Assembly: GCA_022495005.1 (NCBI GenBank) | Contig: JAGYXB010000976.1 | Span: 248,001-312,000 of the forward strand | Source: Rhyacophila brunnea | Taxonomy: Eukaryota; Arthropoda; Insecta; Trichoptera; Rhyacophilidae | Direction of reading: 5' to 3' | Length of the DNA: 64,000 nucleotides | Shown: one piece after another, positions 34,387 to 44,570 of the stretch | Layout: each line of letters opens with the position of its first letter | How positions within the stretch are numbered: position 1 is the first letter of the stretch | Made by a program: the position numbers and the translations under genes | Notes under the pieces: model-generated | What the model saw: the letters and a program-made list of their open reading frames with translations, nothing else | Database searches by the model: none | What the model was told of the DNA's origin: nothing

Positions 34387-37300
34387 TATGGCATTCGGTA
34401 ATAAAAAAATTTACATAAATTTATCAAACTATTATTCAGCGGAATCAAAATAATATTTGTACATACGAGTATGTGTAGTATAAAAAAAAATGAATATAAA
34501 TTAGGGTATTTGATATTTCAAGAGATGATTTTAAATTTCACTACGATCAACCCTTTATTATTTTCAAACACACCTATACATATTTTATACACACATATTC
34601 ACAAGCATATATATTAGGGTTCGTATTATAATATACATACCGTAAAGTCGTTGTATTTGAAAACGGAAGAAAGCCTCCAAGAATGGATATATATTATATT
34701 CTCTACTGTGTAACAAAAATATAACATTACCATATTTTGGCACGGTGATCGTACGTTTTGCGCGCGTGCCCAGCGCTCGGAGGGGCATGATCGAGAGAAT
34801 TGCCTCTTACCTACGGGTGTCAAATTTGGCGGAAGGCTTTCGGGGCACTAGAAAAATGGGGTAGCAACGACACAACTGAGATGATAGATACTCACTCGTA
34901 CGTAGGGGCGCCCGCCACGCTTGTCGCTCGATATATTTAACACCCCCTTTGCAACCACCCCTTCAAAGAGTGAGTTTCCTAGAACTATACTGATTCGCGA
35001 TTCTGTAGTAATATTATTATGACGGTTATTTTTACTTTTCATTTTTGAGGATAGATTTTGATAAATTTAATTACTGAAAAAAAAACTTCTTCAATCTTTT
35101 GGTGTTGCAGCTTTTTAGCTTAGGCCGATAGAGTCAAAAAATCCTTGGCTCACTTGACTGGTAAAACAGGTGAGTGCTGCTCAAGTATCTGAGACAGAAA
35201 ATATTCATAGAAATTTAAAAAGGTTGTTCAGTCGTTATTCTGTGTAATGTTAAGGTATCCAGGAGGCTGGAGGAGATATTTTGTATACCCATTGACGACT
35301 AGACTAATTAGAGCTTTATAGATATTTTTATACAGGAACACTTATATTACGTATGATATTCATTATTGTCAATTTGTTTAATTATTTTTATTATATTTTG
35401 AATTGTGTATACGTTTACTATGTAACTAATTAATCATATTATACAATTTAATGTGAATTCTTGGCAATAGTATATAATATTATCATGATATATACAATTG
35501 CCAGTGTTGCAACTGTCGTACACAAAAATATGCCAGATATGGTAAAAAAATTCAGCTGGATGGCCGAAAAAAATGATAGATTTTTCAAAATTAAAAAACG
35601 TGTCATAATTGTTAACTTTGTTTTTATTTACAAAGAAGAAGAATTTCGTATTTTGCTAATAATAACATAAGTAATAAGATTAACGCAGGTGAGAAGTTTA
35701 GTTACTATTATGTATGTGTCATTTATTTTATTAAATTATTTATAATTAATATAATATTATTTATAAAATATAATACATCTAAAATATTATATTTTCAAGA
35801 AAATATAATATTTTCGATGTATTTATTTTCATTTCCAAACCAGAGCACCATTTTTATTTTTTTTACCACTGGACGGACTGGTAGTATAAAGGATGATTTT
35901 ACGAACCGGAACTGTGCTCTGGTGCATTCCGATCCATTTCAAGTGCTGAATACAAAATAACTTATATTTACTATCAAGCGCAAGAAAGCTGCATATGACG
36001 ATTTTCCGAAATGAGAAGTGTAATTTACTCCAACTCACAATGCAGTAGAAAGTAGAAGGTAGTTGAAGCATAAGGAGACAAAGGTTCTTTCGGCTACACA
36101 ACCTTTTTAACAGGCAATATTTAAGCCATGATCTGATACAACTGACCAGATTAGAAAGGTGTTCTTAGAAGTTGATCGTCAAATATCGATTGAAGGCGGT
36201 ATCAAAAGAAGAAGAAGAAAACATTTGAATATCGGTATCAAACCGAAAGTTTATAATAATTTTCTCGGATATAACTTCTCTTATTGTCACCTTATACAAC
36301 AAAAAAGAAAAAGGTTATACTTATCTCACGCGTGGATAGTAAAACTAAGTTCACTATAGATAATAATATAACAGTACCTCTCTACACACTATACGCAGGT
36401 GACACTATCTCAAAGTTCTCACGTCAGACGTGCTAGATCCTACGAGTTTGTCACCTGAAAGTAGCAGGTATATTGACCCCTTTGTTTCCGGCTCACCTCT
36501 GATTAGAGCCATTGTGACATACCCCGATTGTGTTTTTAGCAATGTCACCGAAGTTTATTTTTCACACTATATTCTGACCCTTTATGTCTACTACTGATTG
36601 AACTAGGTATGTTACATATTTTTATCCACTTAAAATCTGACCTTTTATGTTTTACATTACTATAAAACATAATATATTATATATATGCAGTTGTTTAATA
36701 ATAACTGAAAAAATATTATAAAATAACTTAAAATAATTAACAACTCTTATCTTGATTTATAAAAAAAAATATATTATTGTTTTCTTTTTCTTAATGGCAG
36801 AAAATCATGACAACCTTTAAATTCTATCATCTTTTGAGCGACCAAGACTTTCCAACCCTCTCGATAATATATGCTTCTCTCAGGGCAGAGTAAATGCTGA
36901 ACCAAGTCAGCTCCTTTACATGGTCACTCTAGACTCTAGATGCTGGCGGTCTCCATATGATTTGCCTTCACTGTAGACTACTCAAAACCAACAGTAACTT
37001 CAGGTTATCCGGTAAAACTGAAGAATGCGTCACAAACATTAATATTTTATTTACTTCCATTTAGCAGTAGTATTCAAACTTATTTATTTCCCGGCGTACT
37101 AAATCATAGGTCAGCTAAATAATATAGAACCATCTAATATCTAGAGTCTAGACATTCTAGACGTTGTCTCATATTGTTCTTCTTTCGGAAGTGAATGTGA
37201 AAGCCTTTTTATCTAATTTTCTGATTTTAATATTGAACATCTTCATTGACTGTTGTTATATAGTGAAGTTATATCCAATTAGGGAAGATCAGTAGTTTAA

Positions 37301-37918
37301 GTGTTGTTATCACCCAAAGAAAACAGTCATCGCAGTATATTACAAATATATATTATGTGATCGTTCATAAGCGCATTACATAACAATTAAGTATATAGAT
37401 TTTTTTATGAAATTTTATGGTACCCCTGAGGTGTATATTTAAAATCTTACCGAGAAATAATGAATGTTATTTTTTAATATTTTAATAAAGAATTTATCTT
37501 AATTCTGCCATGTAGAACTTAAAATATATAACTTCATAGTTATCGTATCACACATTCAAGATTTTTTAATTATTATGTTACTGTATTATAAAAAAAAACC
37601 GTTGACTAACTTTATTAATTCAAAACATTGTAGCAGAAATAAGGAAGGAGAATAAAATATTATCCTCTGGATCCAATTACCATATGTAAATTTTAACCTA
37701 GCTATCAGGAGTATCAGGAATTGAGTCACATACCCCCCCCCGATCGTAAAATTAATTAACTTTTACTCCACCAAGTTACTCTCATACTAAATACAAATGA
37801 TCAAATGCATAGATATACACGCGTCCTTAAGCAATACATAGCTTAATTGTGAATAACAAACCACGTGTTTATAATTATTATCATTGTTCTAATAAAAATG
37901 TCTTTATTGATATTGACT
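34387..37918. other. Long spacer, unassigned
   Basis: A GC-richer patch at 34750-34935 (GCGCGCGTGCCCAGCGCTCG, then GGGGCGCCCGCC) is unexplained. The 36370-36600 and 36790-37020 stretches are of higher complexity but have no frame or repeat partner. Short frames (for example 36159-36359 and 35829-36101) lack domains. Confidence 0.4.
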
Positions 37919-37925
37919 TATCTTT

Positions 37926-38166
37926 TTTTTTTCTCGACCATGTCCGATCCTAATAGGATCATATGGGCCTCCACAGAGTAGAGGTTTGTTTCAACATATT
38001 TTGTTTTTTACGAGAAATTGATGTCAGCCATTTGTTCAACCTATTAGGTCCATACCCTTACTCACACACAAATTGAAAAACAATATGTGTACTTGCCAGA
38101 CCCAGGATTTGAACATGAGACCCACGGCGTGATAGTCCAACGCTCAAGCCGCGCGGCCACCGTGGG
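37926..38166 (-). repeat. SINE-1, near-complete copy
   Basis: The reverse strand begins CCCACGGTGGCCGCGCGGCT with the B-box region altered to ATGTTCAAATCC, then the complete body and tail. The flanks share TATCTTT (37919-37925 and 38167-38173), a probable short target duplication. Confidence 0.92.
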
Positions 38167-38173
38167 TATCTTT

Positions 38174-38941
38174 ACATAATGTTATCTGCATTTGGCAATT
38201 GATATTACTTAATATGTATAGAGTAAGGCGGACTATGAGTAATTTTCGTTTATGAAGTAAAAGGTTCCAGCAATAAGAGTGCAAGTTTGGGAGTTTCGGA
38301 GCTTTTTCAGACAATAGAAAACGTGACCCACAGCAATGACGACAAACATACCAAATCCAACCAGATAATAACTTGTTTTTATCTTCACCACCCATCATCT
38401 TCACACCAATAATGCGATCATATACCGTGGCTTTACGAACTTCAAAGTTTTGGTAAAAGTCTCAGAAGATCAAAATCTCAAGATTATATTTAGCGTACAC
38501 TAGAGTGTGTGCTATTTTTATTCTGATATAACCTAATGTGGCCAAGCTCCGAAAGAAGAAAAACTCTTACTCGAAAAAATCGCAGTAATTTTTTTGAAAG
38601 CTTAATTTTTTTATCAATATTCTGTCACAATGGTCGATTGATCTAACTGACGTCACTAACGATGGTCGAAACAGCCAAATTAAAGCAGGATTACCCAAAG
38701 TAATGGGATAAATTATACAATAATAAATAATTGTAATAAAATTACAAATATATGTATACTAGTGTGGATCTACCGCCCTCCCCTGGCCACCTTCAGCAAT
38801 CCAAGCCATCGTCGAGGATTACGTCCTCCCCGCCAAAGCCATATCCCTTCTGAACATGCACAATATTTTATTTACATTATCTCGAAAAGAAAATCAATGA
38901 CACCCATATTATTTTTACATTTTGAAAATCGGATTGACCTA
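38174..38941. other. Spacer, unassigned
   Basis: A reverse-strand frame running into the SINE and a GC-richer patch at 38765-38850 were examined. Neither shows a recognisable protein signature. Confidence 0.4.
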
Positions 38942-39198
38942 TCGTCGCTATAGGATTGGTTTCCCAAATATCCGTTTTTGTCGAAATCGACCTTTTAATG
39001 CAGAATGTTTTTTTGTATCTAATTGGACTAGAACCATCCCTTTCTTTAAATTACTTTGTAATGGTAATGAATATATAATTCATATGCTGTAAAAATGACA
39101 ATTTAAATATCTCCATGTATTTAAATATAGGATTATGAAATTTGTTTTTCGTCTCCTGAACATTTGGTCTATTCGGGAAACCAATCCTACAGCGACGC
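38942..39198. mobile_element. TA-flanked MITE, type 1, copy 2
   Basis: A 257-bp homologue of 34138-34386 with the same TCGTCGCTATAGGATTGG start, inverted right end and TA on both sides (38940-38941 and 39199-39200). Interior words (GAACCATCCCTTTCTTTAAA, AATTTGTTTTTCGT) are shared with copy 1. Confidence 0.85.
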
Positions 39199-39573
39199 TA
39201 TCTCGAAATTTTAATAAAATGCACTTTCACCGCATTTGTACATATTTACAGAACTTATTGGTTTATGGAAAATATTCGTAAATTCAGGAAAATACGTTGG
39301 ATATTTTATATTACAGAGTAGATCATACAATATAACATCATATAACCATCGAAATATTTGCATGCCCATTAACATGCAGTCATTTGGTCTGTTTCGTTGA
39401 ATTGCGTCTATTGCCATAATAGTCTGCCCATTAGGGTCTTCTCAACTGGATAAATAAAATAAATATACGTTCTCGTTGAGCGAGGTTGTAGAACTCTCGA
39501 GTCAACTGCATTCACTTATATTGGATCAAAATCCATTCATCAAACATAATATGTAATCCATGTTTGTAAACAC
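39199..39573. other. Spacer, nothing recognised
   Basis: No supported feature. Confidence 0.5.
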
Positions 39574-40418
39574 CAGTGGCGAGTGTTGGAGATAAGCTAT
39601 TAAAATTCGACGTAAATAGTAGACACTTCAATTTGTCAGTCATACTTATTTGTTTTCATTATACTAAGAATATAATTTTCAAATGGTGTTGAATAGTTTT
39701 TTTAAATTCAATCAAACATTGACTAAACCACACCATAATAGTTTAGGTATGTTATGGACGATCCGACAAAATACACACTTTTTCAATCATACTTATTTGT
39801 TTTCGTTGAATTAATAATACGTCATATTGATTAATAGATGGTGTTAGTTAGTTTTTTTGAATCCATTAAGCCTTGTCTATACCAAACCATAATCGATAAA
39901 AAATATTTTTTTATATATAAAATATCGGAAGTTATGTTTTTTAATTGCATAATTTCACATATTTTATAGATAAAAGAGTATTTTTAATTAATATCTACTG
40001 TGGCTTGAATTAGGCAGGCTTTAATTGAATTTTAAAAACCAGCAAACACTATCTACACATTGTAGTCTCAGTTCTATAAAAACAATGACGTATGACTGAC
40101 ACAGTTTAGTGTGCACTATTTATGTCGCACCCACAACCCACGATGGCCGCGTGGCTTAGGCGTGGGCTTATAACGTCGTGGGTCCCAGGTTCGAATCCTG
40201 GGTCAGGCAAGAACACATTTATTTTTTAATTTGTGTATGAGTCAGAGTATGGACCTAATAAGTTAAGCAAGTGGCTGACATCCATTTCTCGTAAAAACAA
40301 AATCTGTTAATACAAACCTCCGCTCCGTGAAGGCCCATGTGATCTTGTTGGGATCGGACATGGTCGGAAAGAAGATTTATGTCAGATCTTAACAGCCTAC
40401 CTCCACCCTTCGCCACTG
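39574..40418. mobile_element. CAGTGGCG foldback MITE, copy 3, hosting a SINE
   Basis: It starts CAGTGGCGAGTGTTGGAGAT and ends CTCCACCCTTCGCCACTG, the inverted counterpart. The flanks GTAAACAC and GCAACACA look like a decayed 8-bp duplication. Length is 845 bp including the SINE (40127-40374), about 590 bp without it, close to the 594-bp copy at 18089. The same internal direct and inverted modules are present. Confidence 0.85.
40127..40374 (+). repeat. SINE-1, complete copy inside a MITE
   Basis: The complete SINE has a perfect B-box (GGTTCGAATCC) and A-box-like ATGGCCGCGTGGCTTAGGCG, full body and tail. It is flanked by ATTTATGTC (40118-40126 and 40375-40383), a 9-bp target duplication lying within the right arm of the host MITE. 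Confidence 0.93.
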
Positions 40419-40506
40419 GCAACACACTATAGTTTTTATGAAAGTATATTAATATTAACTTAATTTAACTGTGTAGATATATTTTTTGAATTATTACTTC
40501 TTTTGG

Positions 40507-40957
40507 GGCGTTTGGTAGAGAGTGAAATTGAGAGCTGCACATCGTTACGAAAGGGCACGACAGCATGAAGTTAGCTGCGAATCAAGCACTGTATACAAAC
40601 GCAATTTTGATAGCAGAATTATTCCTAGGCAACAAATTTATTATTGTCACCCATTTGCTATTCCTTACGTAAACAAACGATTAAACGTTAGAGTGACAGT
40701 AAGCTGTTACTTTAAAAATAAAAACAACGAGAAATAATTAAATAAATTAGTAATATAAGTTAAATTGTACAGATATAAACCAACGGCGCTTCAATAAGCG
40801 GCCCTTTTTCTTGAATGTGTAATTTAACAAGATAATTAAGAGCTAGTCGAAGAAGACTCTAGGTTCACAAGTTTTGTTTTTGTTTTGTTACGCCAAAGAA
40901 GTATAACTCGTATTTCGCGTACATAAGTACGTACACCGATTTTTTTTTTACTATTAT
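40507..40957 (+). mobile_element. GAAGTTATACTTC-family repeat, reference copy
   Basis: It runs from TTGGGGCGTTTGGTAGAGAG through CCTAGGCAACAAA, AAATAAAAACAACGAGAAAT, ACCAACGGCGCTTCAATAAG and TTTTGTTACGCCAAAGAAGT to GTACGTACACCGATTTTT. The same order of blocks occurs inverted at 13407-13861 and direct at 58958-59503. No transposase is present and no target duplication was recognised. A 71-codon frame in it is not conserved in the other copies. Confidence 0.75.
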
Positions 40958-42149
40958 ATTAGGAACATAATAAAACGAGTATTATAATTATTATTCTGCA
41001 TTCTTCCTCTGAAAAAATATCCGTATTTTATCTTAGTGCATATTATTTTAAATACGATCCGATTTACAAAAAGTTGAAAAGGATTCAATTATATAATATA
41101 TCTAATATCGTTTTATATAATATGCATTTGAAGCCTATATGTCCTCAACTCCTTAATTATTGTATTCAGATACATCGTTGGAAGGAATTTGTTATTACAG
41201 CGGCTCGAAGTAATTGCCCTTTCCCGCGCTTTCTCCAAACCGGAAATTGATATTCAAGCTATCTCGACACACAAACATACGCAGGATTTCCAGAATTTTG
41301 TCCTACAAAATACAGAGCAAATAAATCCATTAAGCTAGGCGTTCATCGCATGAGTTATATACAATCGAGATAAAGGTGGGGTCTCATTTGCGGCAGCCGC
41401 ACAGCATCGCAATTCGCGTCATTTCGTCGCATCGTATCGCTAGAGTCGTGTATTTATTTGCCTTTAGAATGCGGTTGGACTCGCACTACTTTTAGCCTTA
41501 TGATAAATTAGTAACCAATAATTTCATCAGTAATCACTCTTAAACTAAGTTGTACAACAATTATTTACAAACGATTAACCCTTACAACATTCTTTGATGT
41601 ATGGTTTGATCTATTGATGTGTACTGTACGTATATAATATATCAGTATCCTTAAATAATGTAGATATAAGTAATATCATAATTAAATATCACAATAATAT
41701 TATCTTTTGGGTGAGGTTTCGCCTCCTTGGCCTTTCTTTTAGGTATGCTTACACACTGCAATTAAGTATTTAGCTACGTATTTTTTTCGACTTGTACGAG
41801 GTATAAATGAGAACTCTGCCATTCTGGTCCCTGATAACTATTTTAGAAATAGAGAGGATCAGTTGTTTATTCTCCCAAAGGTGCTGAACCAACATGCCAC
41901 TGGTACTGCCAATTGGGAGGGCGATAGCTATGTTCAACCAAATTGCTTTGGGTGTTGATATATTCCAGTTTCGTGAAGATGGGTTTAGGTGGACGTTATT
42001 TTAAAAATTATTAAAATAGGGTCTCCTTAGTAAACTCGGTGTACTTCTTTGAGTATCTATAGATATATAATTATATGTTCACTGCTTTTGTATGTTTATA
42101 TTATGTTCTCTTTCTATATTTCAATTTTTATCGTTTTTATTTCTTTTTT
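40958..42149. other. Spacer, unassigned
   Basis: A GC-richer patch at 41360-41460 (GCGGCAGCCGCACAGCATCG) and a stretch at 41810-41990 of exon-like complexity have no extended frame. At 41705-41745 the words GGTGAGGTTTCGCCTCCTTG may belong to a LINE 3' region. Confidence 0.4.
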
Positions 42150-42246
42150 TCTTTATAATAATGTTTCATGTCATGTTGTGAACATCTTAAAATTATAATT
42201 TGTAATGTCGACAATATGTTAAAAAAATAAATTGAAATTGAATCAA
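42150..42246 (+). repeat. LINE-type 3' tail, copy 1
   Basis: TTGTGAACATCTTAAAATTA followed by ATGTCGACAATATGTT and an A-rich tail closely resembles 58870-58945 and, inverted, 19226-19300. The shared 3' end with A-rich tail suggests a retroposon family whose body is not preserved here. Confidence 0.45.
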
Positions 42247-43269
42247 TTTATTTCGTGGTTTGCATCTAGGCCAGTCTTGACTTTAGCATGACTTAACTCA
42301 TTCACTGCTGACTAGATAATGATTTTTTTAATTACCACCTTTAAAATTCACGTTAATTACATCGATCGGCCGCCTGGTCATTACGCGCCAGGTGCGTCTT
42401 CAGCGTCCAAAGTATTAAACAATCTATCAATAGTTTGCTGTTCGACTGAGTTATTTAAATAATATCTAATTACAAAAACCCCAAAACCACAAAATTCCAT
42501 AATTTAATATTAGCAGTTTATTATGTTGTAATAAGTCAAGTGTAACTGGTTAGTTTCTTTTTTCAATCGTATTTCTATCTATTAATTATATGTTGTTTCC
42601 AATAAGTACATATCATGTAAAATAAAATTGGACTATTTACATCACTAATTTAAATAGATTTTGGCCCGCTTTAGAAGTCATAATTATTATTTACTATTAA
42701 TTAATATTGTATAAAATTACACGTAAAATATAAATAACTTAATTCGATACGAAAAATACTCAAAAATTATTGTTCTAAGATAGCGGTGTTTGAAATGTTA
42801 GTAAAAATTCTCATTTCAATTTGAAGCGTTGATTTTTTGAGATAAATAATATGTTTATTTTTTCTAGTCTAAATGAACATAGCAATGGCCAATGAAATTT
42901 TACAATTATTTAATAAAATAAGCAACACAGACATTCCCGTTTACAATTTAATTAATGATTAATTTCAGACATTTCATTTTATGACTCCTTGACTTTCTTG
43001 ACAACCTTTTCCTTTAGTAAGGATATTTATATAATTATCAAATAGCATTATTATTAATTGAATACCTTGAAATTTTCAGTTGTTACCCCTTAGAATCGGG
43101 GTATTGATAATTTCGTATATTTGTTTGATGTTCACACTATGTATGACTTATCTGATTTTATTATGAAACCTTGTTTTAAAATAATCTAAGTACACAATTA
43201 TTGAATAAATTATACATTTAGAATCTCTTTTTTTGCATATAGTTTCATATTGCTATTTACGTTTTTATA
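42247..43269. other. AT-rich spacer, nothing recognised
   Basis: No supported feature. Confidence 0.5.
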
Positions 43270-43642
43270 GATCACATTTTCAACATACATAATTCTGAAA
43301 ACATTCATGAGAAAATATAGCTAATAGAAAAAATCTTTTTCGAAAAATGTAAGACACCCAGCAGAAATCGAACCTACGTCACTATGTTACGACTGCCATG
43401 CTTAATTGCGACACATTTTAACTATTGGCCTTTTTAATAGCTGCTCATAAGCGCTTTTTGTATTGTTTAATTATATTTAATTATTACTAACCGACGTCAC
43501 GGATCACTCCAATATTTTTTGTTGTAACTTACTTGAACTTGCTAATAATTTTAATTAACTATTTCTTTTTTTGAAAAAGATTTTTTCTATTGGCTATATT
43601 TTTTCATGAGTGTTTTCCAAATTATGTATGTTCAATTATTAT
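43270..43642 (-). repeat. SINE-2-like repeat in foldback arrangement
   Basis: The arms 43270-43345 and 43565-43642 are inverted copies (AACATACATAATT, then AATAGAAAAAATCTTTTTC). Between them the reverse strand has a tRNA-like stretch with B-box GTAGGTTCGATTTC (about 43355-43370) and a GTGACGTCGGTTAGTAAT block (about 43483-43502). The same tRNA-like stretch, one arm and the GACGTCGG block occur at 51965-52262. The second arm exists only here. Confidence 0.6.
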
Positions 43643-43993
43643 AATGGTTTCTTAAAATCTCGTAAAATATTCGTTGAATAAAAGAAATAGTTAATTAAAA
43701 TCATATTTTCTTTGACTAGTTCATTTCTTTGATTAAGCTGACACTATTTATAACAAAATAAGAGAGTTAACGTAAGAGTGACTGATGGTCGAATAATACA
43801 TTTCAATGTGAAAATTTTTGAAATATAGCTTATTGATATTAGAATGATTAATTAATATTCAAATATACTTTACAGTAAAATGCAAACACAATATAATACT
43901 AATATAAATACTATCGACCGAAGGTACTTGATGGAATTTGAATTTAAATTCTAATGCATTCAAGCTCTGTACTATTTCATTTAAGTCGTTTTT

Positions 43994-44029
43994 TGCGACC
44001 CGGGTTTCGCCTTTCGGCATCTTCAGGCA
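43994..44029 (-). ncRNA. Hammerhead-ribozyme-like core, copy 1
   Basis: On the reverse strand: TGC, CTGAAGA, a hairpin GCC-GAAA-GGC, then GAAA, the palindrome CCCGGG, TC and GCA. This matches hammerhead order (CUGANGA, stem II, GAAA, short palindromic stem III, UH cleavage site), with TGC/GCA forming a 3-bp stem I. Departures from the canonical form are an unpaired U before stem II and a very short stem I. Family knowledge: Penelope-like and retrozyme hammerheads often have short palindromic stem III and act as dimers. Confidence 0.4.
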
Positions 44030-44152
44030 TCGTGTACACTCACCAAAGGCAAAGTAGTTTTTACCTACTGTATTGTATTGATTTACTATATATAAGGTAG
44101 AGCTCAGATTTTTCGTTGTCAGTATGTTTTTACCTTTGGTGAGTGTATATGA

Positions 44153-44188
44153 CGCCTGAAGATGCTGAAAGGCGAAACCCGGGTCGAG
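44153..44188 (+). ncRNA. Hammerhead-ribozyme-like core, copy 2 (damaged)
   Basis: The plus strand has CGC, CTGAAGA, TGCT-GAAA-GGC, GAAA, CCCGGG, TC, but the following bases are GAG, so stem I keeps only one pair. A deletion just downstream removes the GACTTAAATG block present in the other copies. Confidence 0.3.
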
Positions 44189-44474
44189 TACAGAGCTTGA
44201 ATCCATTAGAATTTAAATTAAAATTCCATCAAGTACCTTCGGTCGATAGTATTAATATTATTATAAATATTGCTAGTACGGCAAAATTGACTGAATTATA
44301 TAGTAAGTTACTTTTAAAATTTCGCGTTGCATGTCAAAATTTGTGGTTTGTGACCTCTGACTAGATAGGTAGGTAATGGAGTTTTTACCTATTTTATTGT
44401 ATTGATTTACTATATAAGGTAGAGTTAAGATTGTTCGTTGTCAGTGTGTGTTTACCTTTGGTGAGTGTACACGA

Positions 44475-44510
44475 CGCCTGAAGATGCCTAAAGGCAAAAC
44501 CCGGGTCGCG
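44475..44510 (+). ncRNA. Hammerhead-ribozyme-like core, copy 3
   Basis: The plus strand has CGC, CTGAAGA, TGCC-TAAA-GGCA, AAA, CCCGGG, TC, GCG. Stem I (CGC/GCG) differs from copy 1 (TGC/GCA) by a compensated change. The G that begins the GAAA core is A here, which would be expected to abolish cleavage. Confidence 0.35.
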
Positions 44511-44570
44511 AAAAACGACTTAAATGGAATAGTACAGAGCTTGAATACATTACAATATAATAATTATTAT

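Larger units (their letters stand above)
43859..44570. mobile_element. Penelope-like terminal-repeat cluster
   Basis: Three homologous units: one on the reverse strand (about 43859-44060), two on the plus strand (about 44060-44262 and 44378-44565). Each contains TTTACCTTTGGTGAGTGTA, then GCCTGAAGATGC...GGC, AAACCCGGGTCG and, where complete, ACGACTTAAATGxAATAGTA and CAGAGCTTGAATxCATTA. Inverted plus direct terminal repeats carrying hammerhead-like cores are known for Penelope-like elements. No reverse-transcriptase or GIY-YIG frame is visible between the units, so only the repeats remain. A tail fragment of the same unit occurs at 54182-54230. Confidence 0.6.

Noticed and set aside
43345..43440. 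Possible genuine tRNA gene on the reverse strand
   Set aside because: The B-box is good but there is no complete cloverleaf, and the segment is part of a dispersed repeat.
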